Program-made: the position numbers and the translations under genes
Assembly (NCBI GenBank): GCA_963715625.1
Contig: OY970260.1
Span: forward strand, 1,550,001-1,614,000
DNA length: 64,000 bases
From: VRUE01 sp963715625
GTDB lineage: Bacteria; Actinomycetota; Thermoleophilia; Solirubrobacterales; 70-9
Direction: 5' to 3'
Notes under the pieces: generated by a model
Database searches by the model: none
What the model was told of the DNA's origin: nothing
Seen by the model: only the letters and a program-made list of their open reading frames with translations
In this document: one piece after another, positions 1 to 7,701 of the stretch
Numbering within the stretch: the first letter of the stretch is position 1
How the letters are laid out: each line of letters opens with the position of its first letter

Positions 1-684
1 GATCTCGAGCCGCCGCGGCGGATGACGATCCACGGCTACCTGCTGATGGGTGAGAAGAAGATGTCGAAGTCGCTCGGCAACGTGCTCGACCCCTTCGAGG
101 CGATCGAGCGCTTCGGCGCCGACGCGCTGCGCTTCTACTGCTTCCGCGAGGTCAGCTTCGGCCAGGACGGCTCGATCTCCACCGCCGGCTTCGAGGCCCG
201 CTACGAGACCGAGCTGGCCAACGACTTCGGCAACCTCGCCAGCCGCATCCTGGCGATGGTCGAGCGCTACCGCGCCGGCGTCGTCCCGGCTGCGGCGGTC
301 AACGCGGTCCTCGCCGAGGACTTCGAAGGAGTGGTGGAGCGCTTCAGCGAGCTGCTGGACCGGGCCGAGCTGACCCAGGCGCTGGAGGTGGCCTGGGCGC
401 TGGTACGGCGGCTCAACCGCTACGTCGAGGAGACCCAGCCCTGGGTGCTGGCCAAGGACGAGGCAGACCCCGAGCGCCTCGACGAGGTCCTCTACAACCT
501 CTGCGAGGGCCTGCGGGTCACGACCCTGCTGCTGGCTCCTTACCTGCCGCGGGCCAGTGAGCAGCTCCTCGCGACGCTCGGCGAGGACGCCCGCGCCCTG
601 GCCGAGCTCGGCTCCCGCCCCGGTGGCCAGAGTGTGGAGCGCATCCCGCCCCTCTTCCCCAAGGTCGAGACCCCGGCCGCCTGA
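1..684 (+). CDS. metG: Methionyl-tRNA synthetase, C-terminal part (5' end outside window)
   Basis: Charges tRNA-Met (elongator and initiator) with methionine in the cytoplasm. The frame is open from base 1, so the N-terminal Rossmann part lies upstream of the window. The class I signature KMSKS is read at 58-72, followed by the anticodon-binding helical domain (for example the ALRFYCFREVSFGQDG region and the ETQPWVLAKDE helix typical of bacterial MetG). The protein ends at PKVETPAA without the extra C-terminal tRNA-binding (EMAP-like) domain that some MetG proteins carry. It heads the conserved actinobacterial metG-tatD-rsmA-ispE order, although here a convergent oxidoreductase gene lies between metG and tatD. 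Confidence 0.97.
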   Translation, partial: DLEPPRRMTIHGYLLMGEKKMSKSLGNVLDPFEAIERFGADALRFYCFREVSFGQDGSISTAGFEARYETELANDFGNLASRILAMVERYRAGVVPAAAVNAVLAEDFEGVVERFSELLDRAELTQALEVAWALVRRLNRYVEETQPWVLAKDEADPERLDEVLYNLCEGLRVTTLLLAPYLPRASEQLLATLGEDARALAELGSRPGGQSVERIPPLFPKVETPAA

Positions 685-689
685 GGCTT

Positions 690-732
690 CCGGTGCGCTT
701 TATGCCAGTTATGGGCACATAAAGCGCACCGG
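690..732. repeat. Palindromic repeat family A, copy 1
   Basis: Perfect-armed palindrome CCGGTGCGCTTTATG ... CATAAAGCGCACCGG with a short centre, six bases after the metG stop. Same arms recur at 747, 12676, 13639, 13710, 29382 and 35366. It could act as a bidirectional terminator between convergent genes, but lacks a T-run and is a dispersed repeat. Confidence 0.9.
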
Positions 733-746
733 AGCGGAAGAAGGGC

Positions 747-793
747 TTCCGGTGCGCTTTATCCCCCGTGGGCGGGGGAAAGGCGCACCGGAA
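747..793. repeat. Palindromic repeat family A, copy 2 (divergent centre)
   Basis: Outer arms TTCCGGTGCGC/GCGCACCGGAA are as in the other copies, but the centre is replaced by a C-run/G-run pairing (ATCCCCCGTGGGCGGGGGAA), which still folds back on itself. Lies 14 bases after copy 1, making a tandem pair in the metG/oxidoreductase convergent gap. Confidence 0.85.
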
Positions 794-804
794 CGGCGAG
801 CGGG

Positions 805-1959
805 CTACTGGAGCGAGTCTGGGCCGAGTTGGGCGGGGGTGGTGTAGCCGCATAGGGCGAGGGTCAGGTCGAGCTCGGCGAGGATCATCTTCAGCACCGT
901 TTCCACTCCCTGCTGGCCCTCCAGCGCGAGGCCCCAGATGTAGGGGCGGCCGAGGCAGACGGCGTCGGCGCCGAGGGCGATGGCCTTTATTGCGTCAGAG
1001 CCGCTGCGGATTCCGCTGTCGAAGAGGATTGCGAGGTCGTCTCCGACCGCTTCGGTGATTGCAGGTAGCGCGTCGAGCGAACCGATCGCGCCGTCTACCT
1101 GGCGGCCGCCGTGGTTGGAGACGACGATCCCGTCGACTCCACGTGCGGCGGCCTCGCGGGCGTCGTCGGGGTGCTGGATGCCCTTGATCAGGATCGGCAG
1201 CTCGGTTTGCTCGCGCAGCCAGGCGAGGTCGTCCCAGCTGAGCGAGGGGTTCGCCTGGATGCCGAGGAAGTGGCCGGTGGCGGCGCCGACGTCCTCCTCG
1301 GGCGTCTTCTCCAGGGCGGCGCGGAAGACGGGGTCCTGGAAGTAGTTGGCGACGCCCACCCCGTTCAGGAACGGCAGCCAGGCCTGCTGCAGGTCGCGGG
1401 GCTTCCAGCCGGGGACGAAGGTGTCGACGGTGAGGACGATGGCGCCGTAGCCGGCTGCCCCGGCGCGGCCGACGAAGCTGGCGGCGAGCTCGCGGTCGTT
1501 GGGCCAGTAGAGCTGGAACCAGCGGGGGGCGTCGCCCCCCGCCTCGGCGATCTCCTCCAGCGTGAAGGCAGAGGCGGTGCTGGCGATCATCGGCAAGCCG
1601 AGGGCCGCCGCGGCGCGGGCACTCGCCAGCTCGCCGTCGGGGTGGACCGCCTTCTGCACGCCGATCGGGGCCAGCATCAGCGGCGCCGGCATCGCCGTGC
1701 CGAGGACGGTCGTGGAGAGGTCGCGCTCGGCGACGTCGCGCAGCATCCGCGGCACGATCCGGTGGCGGCGGAAAGCCTCGCGGTTGGCGTCCATCGTGTC
1801 CTCGCCCCCGGCGCCGGCGTAGACGTAGTTGGCGGCCCGCTCGTCCATCGCGTCGGCGGCGCGTCGCTTGAGCTCGGCGACCGAGACAGGGATCGAGGGC
1901 GTCTCGCCCCCGAGCCCGCGGGCGTAGATCTCGCGGTAGTAGTCGGCGAAGTCCGCCAT
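805..1959 (-). CDS. FMN-dependent alpha-hydroxy-acid oxidase (lactate 2-monooxygenase-like)
   Basis: A 384-residue TIM-barrel flavoprotein of the lactate oxidase/glycolate oxidase/LldD family, which oxidises L-2-hydroxy acids using FMN. Seen in the sequence: the active-site segment SNHGGRQVDG (residues 281-290, catalytic His 283 and substrate-binding Arg 286), Lys 259 in LIKGI that contacts the flavin N1, and the phosphate-binding FDSGIRSG (313-320). The long insertion and the N-terminal YAGAGGEDT block resemble lactate 2-monooxygenases more than the membrane lactate dehydrogenases, but the exact substrate cannot be told. Start ATG at 1959 gives the family's usual N-terminus. Convergent with metG; divergent from the tatD gene, with a 74-base gap between them that must hold both promoters. 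Confidence 0.9.
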   Translation of the reverse strand: MADFADYYREIYARGLGGETPSIPVSVAELKRRAADAMDERAANYVYAGAGGEDTMDANREAFRRHRIVPRMLRDVAERDLSTTVLGTAMPAPLMLAPIGVQKAVHPDGELASARAAAALGLPMIASTASAFTLEEIAEAGGDAPRWFQLYWPNDRELAASFVGRAGAAGYGAIVLTVDTFVPGWKPRDLQQAWLPFLNGVGVANYFQDPVFRAALEKTPEEDVGAATGHFLGIQANPSLSWDDLAWLREQTELPILIKGIQHPDDAREAAARGVDGIVVSNHGGRQVDGAIGSLDALPAITEAVGDDLAILFDSGIRSGSDAIKAIALGADAVCLGRPYIWGLALEGQQGVETVLKMILAELDLTLALCGYTTPAQLGPDSLQ

Positions 1960-2033
1960 GCGTGGGAAGGCTATCCGGGCATGGGCCGACCGGAGGTCTC
2001 GGGACTTGAAGGCGCCGCGGATAGTCTGGAGCA

Positions 2034-2804
2034 GTGATCGACTCCCACACCCATCTCTTCCTCTGCGAGCGGCCCGAGGCCGAGCTCGTCGCCGCGGCGC
2101 AGGCGGCGGGGGTCGGGCGGATGCTCAACGTCGGGCTGAACGCGGAGACGAACCGGCAGGCGATCGCCGCCGCCGAGCGCCACGAGGGCGTCTTCGCGAC
2201 TGCCGGCTGCCACCCGACCGAGGCCGCCGGCTTCGATGACGCCCGGGCCGGGGAGATCGCCCGGCTGGCGGCGGAGAACGGGAAGGTGCGGGCGATCGGC
2301 GAGACCGGGATCGACTACTACCGCGAGTCCGCGAGCCGCGCCGACCAGCGGCGCTCCTTCGAGGCCCAGATCGATATCGCCCGCGATCGCGGCCTGCCGG
2401 TCGTGATCCACGCCCGTGACCCCGACGGCGAGACCGGCGCCGTCGACGACGTCTTCTCGATCCTCGACGAGCGCGGCGACGGCGTCGCCGCGATCCTGCA
2501 CTGCTTCCTCGCCCCCTGGCGGGTGCAGGACGCGATCGACCGCGGCTGGTACTGCTCCTTCTCGGGGATCGTCACCTTTCCCAGCGCCGGCGAGCTGCGC
2601 GAGGCCGCCGCGAAGCTGCCCGACGAGCTCGTCCTGGTCGAGACCGACGCCCCCTACCTGGCGCCGCAGCCGGTGCGCGGCAAGCCCAACGAGCCGGCCC
2701 ACGTCGTCTCCACGGCCGAGGTCGTCGCCGAGGCCCGCGGCGTCTCCTACGAGGAGCTGGAGCGGACCGTGGAGGCCAACGCCCGGACGCTCTTCGGCTG
2801 GTAG
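2034..2804 (+). CDS. tatD: TatD family metal-dependent hydrolase / 3'-5' DNase
   Basis: A 256-residue amidohydrolase-fold protein of the TatD/YcfH family, two-metal enzymes that trim DNA or RNA 3' ends in repair and turnover. The first metal motif DSHTH is at residues 3-7, the glutamate motif IGETGIDYY near residue 93, histidines in VIHARD and LHCF, and the closing aspartate in VETDAPYL. Start is GTG at 2034; no ATG is available upstream. Six bases separate its stop from the rsmA start, so the two are probably co-transcribed, matching the conserved metG-tatD-rsmA-ispE cluster of actinobacteria. Confidence 0.93.
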   Translation: MIDSHTHLFLCERPEAELVAAAQAAGVGRMLNVGLNAETNRQAIAAAERHEGVFATAGCHPTEAAGFDDARAGEIARLAAENGKVRAIGETGIDYYRESASRADQRRSFEAQIDIARDRGLPVVIHARDPDGETGAVDDVFSILDERGDGVAAILHCFLAPWRVQDAIDRGWYCSFSGIVTFPSAGELREAAAKLPDELVLVETDAPYLAPQPVRGKPNEPAHVVSTAEVVAEARGVSYEELERTVEANARTLFGW

Positions 2805-2810
2805 CGCAAG

Positions 2811-3569
2811 GTGGTCAGGCTGGGCCAGAACTTCCTCTCCGACCCCAACCTGCTCGACGCGATCGTGCGCGACGCCGAGCTGGGCCCGGGAGAGGTGGTG
2901 CTCGAGGTGGGCGCCGGGGAAGGCGTGCTGACCGAGCGCCTCGCCGCCGTCGCCGGCCACGTCCACTCGGTCGAGATCGACCGGCGGCTGGAGCCGGCGC
3001 TGGCGCCGCTTGCGGCCCGCCCGAACGTCAGCCTGCACTGGGGCGACGCGCTCGAGCTGGACCTCGCCGGGCTCGACCCGGCCCCGACCGCGGTCGTCTC
3101 CAACCTGCCCTACGCGGTGGCGACGCCGGTGATCCTGCGCACGGTCGCCGAGCTGCCCTCGGTGCGGCGCTGGACGGTGATGGTGCAGCGCGAGATCGCC
3201 GACCGCCTGCGCGCGGCGCCCGGCAGCCGCACCTACGGCTCGCCGAGCGCGACCGTGCAGCTGGCCTGCGAGGTGAAGCTGCTGCGGACGGTCGACCCCG
3301 CGGTCTTCCGGCCGCGGCCGCGGGTCGAGTCGGCGATCCTCGGCCTGCGCCGCACCGGGCCAGGCGCCGATGCGCCCACCCGGGATCTGATCCGCGCCGC
3401 CTTCGCCCACCGCCGCAAGTCCCTCGCCCGCTCGATCGAGCACGTCCGCCCCGGCTCCCTGGAGGCGACCAGGTCTGCGCTCGAGGCGCTCGGCCTGCCA
3501 GTGGACAGCCGCGCCGAGCAGCTCTCCCCGGAGGAGTTCCGAGCGCTGGCCACGGGCCTGTCCCGGTAG
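2811..3569 (+). CDS. rsmA: 16S rRNA dimethyladenosine methyltransferase RsmA (KsgA)
   Basis: Dimethylates two adjacent adenines in the 3'-terminal hairpin of 16S rRNA late in small-subunit assembly, using S-adenosylmethionine. The N-terminus starts directly with QNFLSD; the SAM-binding EVGAGEG lies at residues 32-38 and the catalytic NLPY at 98-101. The C-terminal helical domain (FRPRPRVESAILGL, AFAHRRKSLA) is complete; 252 residues is normal. GTG 2811 or GTG 2814 can start it. The last codons and the TAG stop lie inside the left arm of palindromic element B1, so the final residues GLSR are written by the repeat. Confidence 0.95.
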   Translation: MVRLGQNFLSDPNLLDAIVRDAELGPGEVVLEVGAGEGVLTERLAAVAGHVHSVEIDRRLEPALAPLAARPNVSLHWGDALELDLAGLDPAPTAVVSNLPYAVATPVILRTVAELPSVRRWTVMVQREIADRLRAAPGSRTYGSPSATVQLACEVKLLRTVDPAVFRPRPRVESAILGLRRTGPGADAPTRDLIRAAFAHRRKSLARSIEHVRPGSLEATRSALEALGLPVDSRAEQLSPEEFRALATGLSR

Positions 3570-3667
3570 GGGTGGAACGTCTTGTACTTTTTCGCCAACC
3601 CCGCTCGCGCCAGACCACTTCCGCTCCACCGAAAAAGTTAAGTGGAACCCCTACCGGGACAGGCCCG
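3549..3667 (+). repeat. Structured palindromic repeat family B, copy 1
   Basis: About 115 bases. The outer arms GGGCCTGTCCCGGTAGGGGT and its complement enclose conserved unpaired segments AACGTCTTGTACTTTTT and AAAAAGTTAAGTGGA, then an inner stem ending TTTTTCG/CGAAAAA and a variable 45-base centre. It covers the rsmA stop codon and reaches to just before the ispE start. Copies B2 (20,312) and B3 (31,893) keep the conserved segments but change paired bases on both sides. Confidence 0.9.
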
Positions 3668-3668
3668 C

Positions 3669-4544
3669 TTGCAACTCTCTGCCCCCGCCAAGCTCAACCT
3701 CTGCCTCTACCTCGGCCCCCGGCGCGAGGACGGGCTGCACGAGCTCTGCTCGCTCTTCGAGCCGCTGGCGCTCGCCGACCCGATCGAGGTCCGCGAGGCC
3801 GAGCGCGACGAGGTCGCCTGCCCCGGGGTCGAGGGCGAGAACCTGGCGGCGCGGGCGCTGGCGGCGCTGCGCGAGCATGGCTGGGAGCGGCCGCCGCTGC
3901 GGATCGAGATCGAGAAGCGGATCCCGGTCGCTGCCGGCCTCGGCGGCGGCAGCGCCGACGCGGCCGCAGTGCTGCGGCTGGCGGCCGGTCTTGGCGACTT
4001 CTTGCCGCATAGCGGCAAAAAGTCGCCACCGCCGGACCTGGAAGCGATTGCCGCGGAGCTGGGCGCCGACGTGCCCTCGCAGTTGGTCCCGGCGCTTGCC
4101 CTCGTGCGTGGCGCGGGGGAGAGGGTCGAGCGCCTCCCCGACCCCGCGCCGCACGCCGTCGTCCTGCTCCCCGGCGGTGGCGGCCTCGGCACCGCCGAGG
4201 TGTTCGCCGAGGCCGACCGGCTGGGCCTTGGACGCGCGCCGGATGAGCTCGAGGCGCTGGCGGACCGGCTGCGGGAGGTGGCGGGCGCCGGCGCCTCGCC
4301 GCTCTCCTACCCTGAGCTGCTCGTCAACGACCTCGAGCTCGCAGCGCGATCGTTGCGCCCGGCGATCGGCGACGCCCTCGACGCCCTGCGCGCGGCGGGC
4401 GCACCCCAGGCGCTGCTCACCGGCTCGGGCCCGACCGCGTTCGGCCTCTTCGAGAGCCTCGCCGCGGCCCGCGCCGCGGCGGCGGAGCTGGGCCGGGCCG
4501 ATGCGATCGTCTGCGAGGCGGGAAGCGCGAGGATCGCGCCATGA
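3669..4544 (+). CDS. ispE: 4-diphosphocytidyl-2-C-methyl-D-erythritol kinase IspE, carrying a palindrome-encoded insertion
   Basis: GHMP-family kinase that phosphorylates CDP-methylerythritol in the non-mevalonate isoprenoid pathway. Seen: N-terminal APAKLNLCLYL, the glycine-rich ATP loop AAGLGGGSADAAA, and the C-terminal LTGSGPTAFGLF. TTG at 3669 begins where family proteins begin; GTG 3642 is an in-frame alternative inside repeat B1. A 35-bp near-perfect palindrome at 3993-4027 is read in frame as about 12 extra residues (GDFLPHSGKKSP) between the helix after the ATP loop and the conserved AAELGADVP segment, so the kinase frame survives. Overlaps the next start by four bases, suggesting translational coupling. 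Confidence 0.93.
   Translation: MQLSAPAKLNLCLYLGPRREDGLHELCSLFEPLALADPIEVREAERDEVACPGVEGENLAARALAALREHGWERPPLRIEIEKRIPVAAGLGGGSADAAAVLRLAAGLGDFLPHSGKKSPPPDLEAIAAELGADVPSQLVPALALVRGAGERVERLPDPAPHAVVLLPGGGGLGTAEVFAEADRLGLGRAPDELEALADRLREVAGAGASPLSYPELLVNDLELAARSLRPAIGDALDALRAAGAPQALLTGSGPTAFGLFESLAAARAAAAELGRADAIVCEAGSARIAP
3993..4027. repeat. Palindromic element (family G) inside ispE
   Basis: GGCGACTTCTTGCCGC pairs with GCGGCAAAAAGTCGCC around a 3-base loop; one mismatch in 16. It is translated within ispE at a surface position that is length-variable in the family. Only one copy was found in the window, so its status as a mobile repeat rests on analogy to families C and D. Confidence 0.7.
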
Positions 4545-6058
4545 AGATGCCGGGGGAGGAGGGCGACAAGCGCAAACGCCGGCTGATCGGCCTCGGCGTC
4601 CTCGTGGTGGCCGCCGGCTACTACTTCATCGGCCGCGAGCTCGGGCACCTCGACCTCCAGGCCCTGCTCGAAGACATCTCCAACACGCTCGGCGCCTGGA
4701 CCTACCTCCTGGTGGGCGTCTTCGCCTTCGCCGAGACCGGCGCCTTCGTCGGCCTCGTCGTGCCCGGGGAGACCGTGATGCTGCTCGGCGGCGCCGTCGC
4801 CGGCCAGGGAGCGATCGACGTCTACCTGCTGATCGCGATCGCCTGGTTCGCCGCCTGGCTCGGGGACACCACCAGCTTCTTCGCCGGCCGCCGGCTGGGG
4901 CGCGACTTTGTGCTGCGGCACGGGTCGCGGGTCGGGATCGGCCACGAGCGCTTCGAGCGGGTCGAGGATTACTTCTCCCGCCACGGCGGCAAGACGATCT
5001 TCATCGGCCGCTGGATCAGCCTCGTGCGGGCCCTGGCGCCGTTCATCGCCGGCAGCTCCGGGATGGGCTACCGCGGCTTCGTCCCTTACAGCATCCTCGG
5101 CACCGGGCTCTGGGCGAGCCTCCACATCCTGGTCGGGTACTTCTTCTCGCGCAGCATCGAGAGCGCCGCGCACTACGCGGGCCGCGGCGCCTTCCTGCTG
5201 GCGAGCACGATCGTCGTCGTGGTCGGCATCGTGCTCGCCGTCCGCCACCTCCGGGTCGAGCGGAACAGGCGGGACATCGTCGCCTGGATGGAGCGCCACG
5301 CGGCGACCCGCTGGGCCGTCGACCTCACCCGCCGCTTCCGCCCGCAGCTGCGGTTCCTCTGGGAGCGGGTGACGCCGGGCGGCACCTTCGGGCTCGAGTT
5401 CACCTCGCTGATGGCGATCCTCGCCGTCGCCGGCTTCGTCCTCGTCGCCTACACTGTGATCGTCGGCGCCGACCCCGGGCCGACGCCCGGCGACACCACG
5501 GCGATCGACGTCGTCGAAAGCCTCAACGCCGCCTGGCTGGTGGACCTCGCCGAGGCCGTCACCCGGCTCGGCTCCCTCGCCGTCGCCGGCTCGCTCGCCT
5601 TCGCCTGCGCCGCCCTCCTCGTCGCCCGCCGCCGCTGGGCCGAGTTCGGCGTCCTGGTGGCAGGCATGGTGCTGACCTACGCCGGCGTGCACGAGCTGAA
5701 GGACCTGGTCGACCGGCCGCGGCCGGGGGGCGGCCTCATCGGCGTCTCGGGCTCCTCGTTCCCCAGCGCCCACGCCGCCTACTCGACCTTCTACGTCTGG
5801 CTGGCGGTGACGATCGTGATGCGGCTGAGGCCGGGGATGGCGCGCGGCGCAGCGGTGGTCACGGGCGGAATCGCGCTCACCGCCCTGGTCGGCCTCTCCC
5901 GCGTCTACCTCGGCGTCCACTACCTCAGCGACGCCAGCGCCGGCTGGGCTCTGGGGGCCGCCGCCTTCTCGCTCTGCGCCGCGGTGGCGCTGACCATCGC
6001 CACGGTGCGGCAGAATGGGCGGCGTGCTGCTGCTGGCGCTGGAGAAGATCGAACATGA
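4541..6058 (+). CDS. DedA (VTT) / PAP2 phosphatase fusion membrane protein
   Basis: A 505-residue polytopic membrane protein. Residues about 30-215 are a DedA/VTT domain (family of lipid scramblase or undecaprenyl-phosphate flippase-like proteins) with the typical PGE and FIGRWI...RALAPFIAGSSGM motifs. Residues about 285-485 are a PAP2 lipid phosphatase with the three catalytic motifs KDLVDRPRP, SSFPSAHA and SRVYLGVHYLSD. The fusion suggests coupling of lipid-carrier transport and dephosphorylation (for example undecaprenyl pyrophosphate or phosphatidic acid); this is inference. ATG 4541 overlaps the ispE stop. The C-terminal tail overlaps the start of the following small gene. Confidence 0.9.
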   Translation: MKMPGEEGDKRKRRLIGLGVLVVAAGYYFIGRELGHLDLQALLEDISNTLGAWTYLLVGVFAFAETGAFVGLVVPGETVMLLGGAVAGQGAIDVYLLIAIAWFAAWLGDTTSFFAGRRLGRDFVLRHGSRVGIGHERFERVEDYFSRHGGKTIFIGRWISLVRALAPFIAGSSGMGYRGFVPYSILGTGLWASLHILVGYFFSRSIESAAHYAGRGAFLLASTIVVVVGIVLAVRHLRVERNRRDIVAWMERHAATRWAVDLTRRFRPQLRFLWERVTPGGTFGLEFTSLMAILAVAGFVLVAYTVIVGADPGPTPGDTTAIDVVESLNAAWLVDLAEAVTRLGSLAVAGSLAFACAALLVARRRWAEFGVLVAGMVLTYAGVHELKDLVDRPRPGGGLIGVSGSSFPSAHAAYSTFYVWLAVTIVMRLRPGMARGAAVVTGGIALTALVGLSRVYLGVHYLSDASAGWALGAAAFSLCAAVALTIATVRQNGRRAAAGAGEDRT

Positions 6059-6278
6059 GTACGTCCTGTTCGGCGTCGCCGGGTTCGTCACGCTGGCGGC
6101 CTTCGTCGGCCTGATCCTGGTTCCCGCGATCGGCGCCTACGGCCGGCTGTGGGAGAAGGCCGCCGCCGGTGTGCTTTCGGTCTTCGTGCTCGCCGCCCTG
6201 GTTCTGGTCGGCGTCGTCGTCGGCCTGGCCGTCGTTTACTACTACAACGACATCTCCAACCTCGTCAACGGCGCCTGA
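6015..6278 (+). CDS. Small membrane protein, unknown
   Basis: An 87-residue protein with two predicted membrane helices (VLFGVAGFVTLAAFVGLIL and VLSVFVLAALVLVGVVVGLAV) separated by a short charged loop. It overlaps the end of the DedA-PAP2 gene by 44 bases in another frame, so it is likely in the same transcript. No family recognised. It could be a shadow frame, but the continuous hydrophobic pattern extending 220 bases beyond the upstream gene argues that it is real. Confidence 0.7.
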   Translation: MGGVLLLALEKIEHEYVLFGVAGFVTLAAFVGLILVPAIGAYGRLWEKAAAGVLSVFVLAALVLVGVVVGLAVVYYYNDISNLVNGA

Positions 6279-6302
6279 GCGCCGGCTGGGGATAATGGGG
6301 CC

Positions 6303-7538
6303 ATGCCAGCGGCCTCGAAAGGGCGGGAAAAGCCTGCAAAGAAAAGAAAAGCCGGGACGCTCGACGCGCTCGCCGACGCGGTCGAGTCGGGCGCCGGCCT
6401 GCCCGCCGTGGCGCGCGCGGCGGCGGGGGTGCTCGATGCCAGCGTCGTCCTGATCGACCGCTCCAGCGCGGTTCTGGCGGTGGCCGGGGCCTCTTCCGAC
6501 CAGGAGCGGAAGCTGCTCGCCGGCGGCGAGGGCGTGACCCGGGTGGAGCTGCGCGTCGCCGACACCGCCGTGGGCGAGCTGCGCTACCGCGCCGGCGCGC
6601 CGCCCGAGCCGGCGATCGCGCGCATGGTGACGACGCTGCTGGCGCTGGAGCTGGAGCGCTCGCGCTCGCCGGAGTGGGAGAGCGAGGAGGTTGCCGGCGC
6701 CTTCGTCGCCGCGGTCCTCGCCCGCGAGGTGACCGACCGCGGCGACATCCTCGCCCGCGCCGCCGAGCTCGGGGCCGACCTCGAGCGGGGCGCCGGGGTG
6801 CTGATCCTGCACGCCGCGCCCCGCGCCGCCCAGACCGGCGAGTGGCGGGCCCGGGTGCTGACGCTCGCGCAGCGCGCCCTGCGCTCGCTGGCGCCGGGCT
6901 CGCTGGCGAGCCCGGGCGGCGAGGAGGTGGCCGAGATCGCCGTGATCGTCCCGGCCGAGGACGACGCCCGGGTCGAGCGGGCCGCCGCCGGGCTCGGCCG
7001 CGAGCTGGAGGACGGCCTCGCCGGGTTCCACCTGACCATCGGCCACAGCCGCCACGCGGCGGACCCGGTCGACCTCTACCGCGCCGGCAGCGAGGCGCGG
7101 CTGGCGGTCAACGTCGGCGAGGCCGAAGGCCGGGCGCTGCTGGCCTTCGAGGAGACCGGCTCCTACCGCCTGCTGCTGCCGGCGATGAGCGAGGACCCGC
7201 GCGAGCTCGAGCGCTTCTACGCCGAGACGATCGCGCCGCTCGCCGCCTACGACGAGCAGTACGAGACCGAGCTGGTGGCGACGGTGGAGGCCTACCTCGA
7301 CAACGACGGCAACGTCGCCGCCACCGCCAAACAGCTCTTCACCCACCGCCACACGATCCGCTACCGGCTAGAGCGGGTCAAGGAGCTCTGCGGCCACGAC
7401 GTCTCCGCCACCGAGGGCCGCGAGAAGCTGGGCCTCGGCCTCAAAACCATGCGCGTGCTGGGGATCGCCTCGCCGCGGGGTCCGGCTCAGGAGCCGGGGT
7501 CGGAAGCGGGCAAGGTGCCGAGGTCGGCGGAGGAGTGA
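6303..7538 (+). CDS. PucR/CdaR-type transcriptional regulator
   Basis: A 411-residue cytoplasmic regulator. The C-terminal PucR helix-turn-helix is clear (YLDNDGNVAATAKQLFTHRH followed by TIRYRLERVKELCG, residues about 325-360), preceded by the GGDEF-like CdaR middle region (LARAAELGADLERGAGVLI onward). The N-terminal 100 residues resemble a degenerate sensory domain (ASVVLIDRSSAVLAVAG). Such proteins usually control purine, sugar-acid or amino-acid catabolic genes near them, but no such target is adjacent. Start ATG 6303 is 24 bases after the previous stop. Confidence 0.88.
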   Translation: MPAASKGREKPAKKRKAGTLDALADAVESGAGLPAVARAAAGVLDASVVLIDRSSAVLAVAGASSDQERKLLAGGEGVTRVELRVADTAVGELRYRAGAPPEPAIARMVTTLLALELERSRSPEWESEEVAGAFVAAVLAREVTDRGDILARAAELGADLERGAGVLILHAAPRAAQTGEWRARVLTLAQRALRSLAPGSLASPGGEEVAEIAVIVPAEDDARVERAAAGLGRELEDGLAGFHLTIGHSRHAADPVDLYRAGSEARLAVNVGEAEGRALLAFEETGSYRLLLPAMSEDPRELERFYAETIAPLAAYDEQYETELVATVEAYLDNDGNVAATAKQLFTHRHTIRYRLERVKELCGHDVSATEGREKLGLGLKTMRVLGIASPRGPAQEPGSEAGKVPRSAEE

Positions 7539-7568
7539 TGGCGGGCTAAGCTTAGGTTCGCTCCTTTT

Positions 7569-7639
7569 TGGGGAGTCGGCTAAGGGCAAGCCGCATGCCT
7601 TTGAAGCATGCTATCCCGGTTCGAATCCGGGCTCCCCAG
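7569..7639 (+). tRNA. tRNA-Gln (anticodon UUG)
   Basis: Cloverleaf of 71 bases: acceptor TGGGGAG/CTCCCCA with the U1-A72 pair and G73 discriminator typical of tRNA-Gln; D arm GGC/GCC; anticodon stem CATGC/GCATG with loop CTTTGAA giving UUG; T arm CCCGG TTCGAAT CCGGG. CCA is not encoded. Confidence 0.93.
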
Positions 7640-7701
7640 TTAATTCACTTGGGATTCATAGGCCGAAGCTTTCTGTCTGAGATGCCTGTGAAACTGTTGA
7701 C

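Noticed and set aside
690..732. Family A as ordinary Rho-independent terminator
   Set aside because: No T-run follows, copies lie upstream of genes as well as downstream, and the sequence is conserved between unrelated loci, so a dispersed repeat is the better description.
3877..6114. Long Arg/Pro-rich open frame over ispE and the DedA-PAP2 gene
   Set aside because: It is a shadow frame caused by high GC; the composition is nearly all Arg, Pro, Ala, Ser and the real genes in the other frame have clear motifs.
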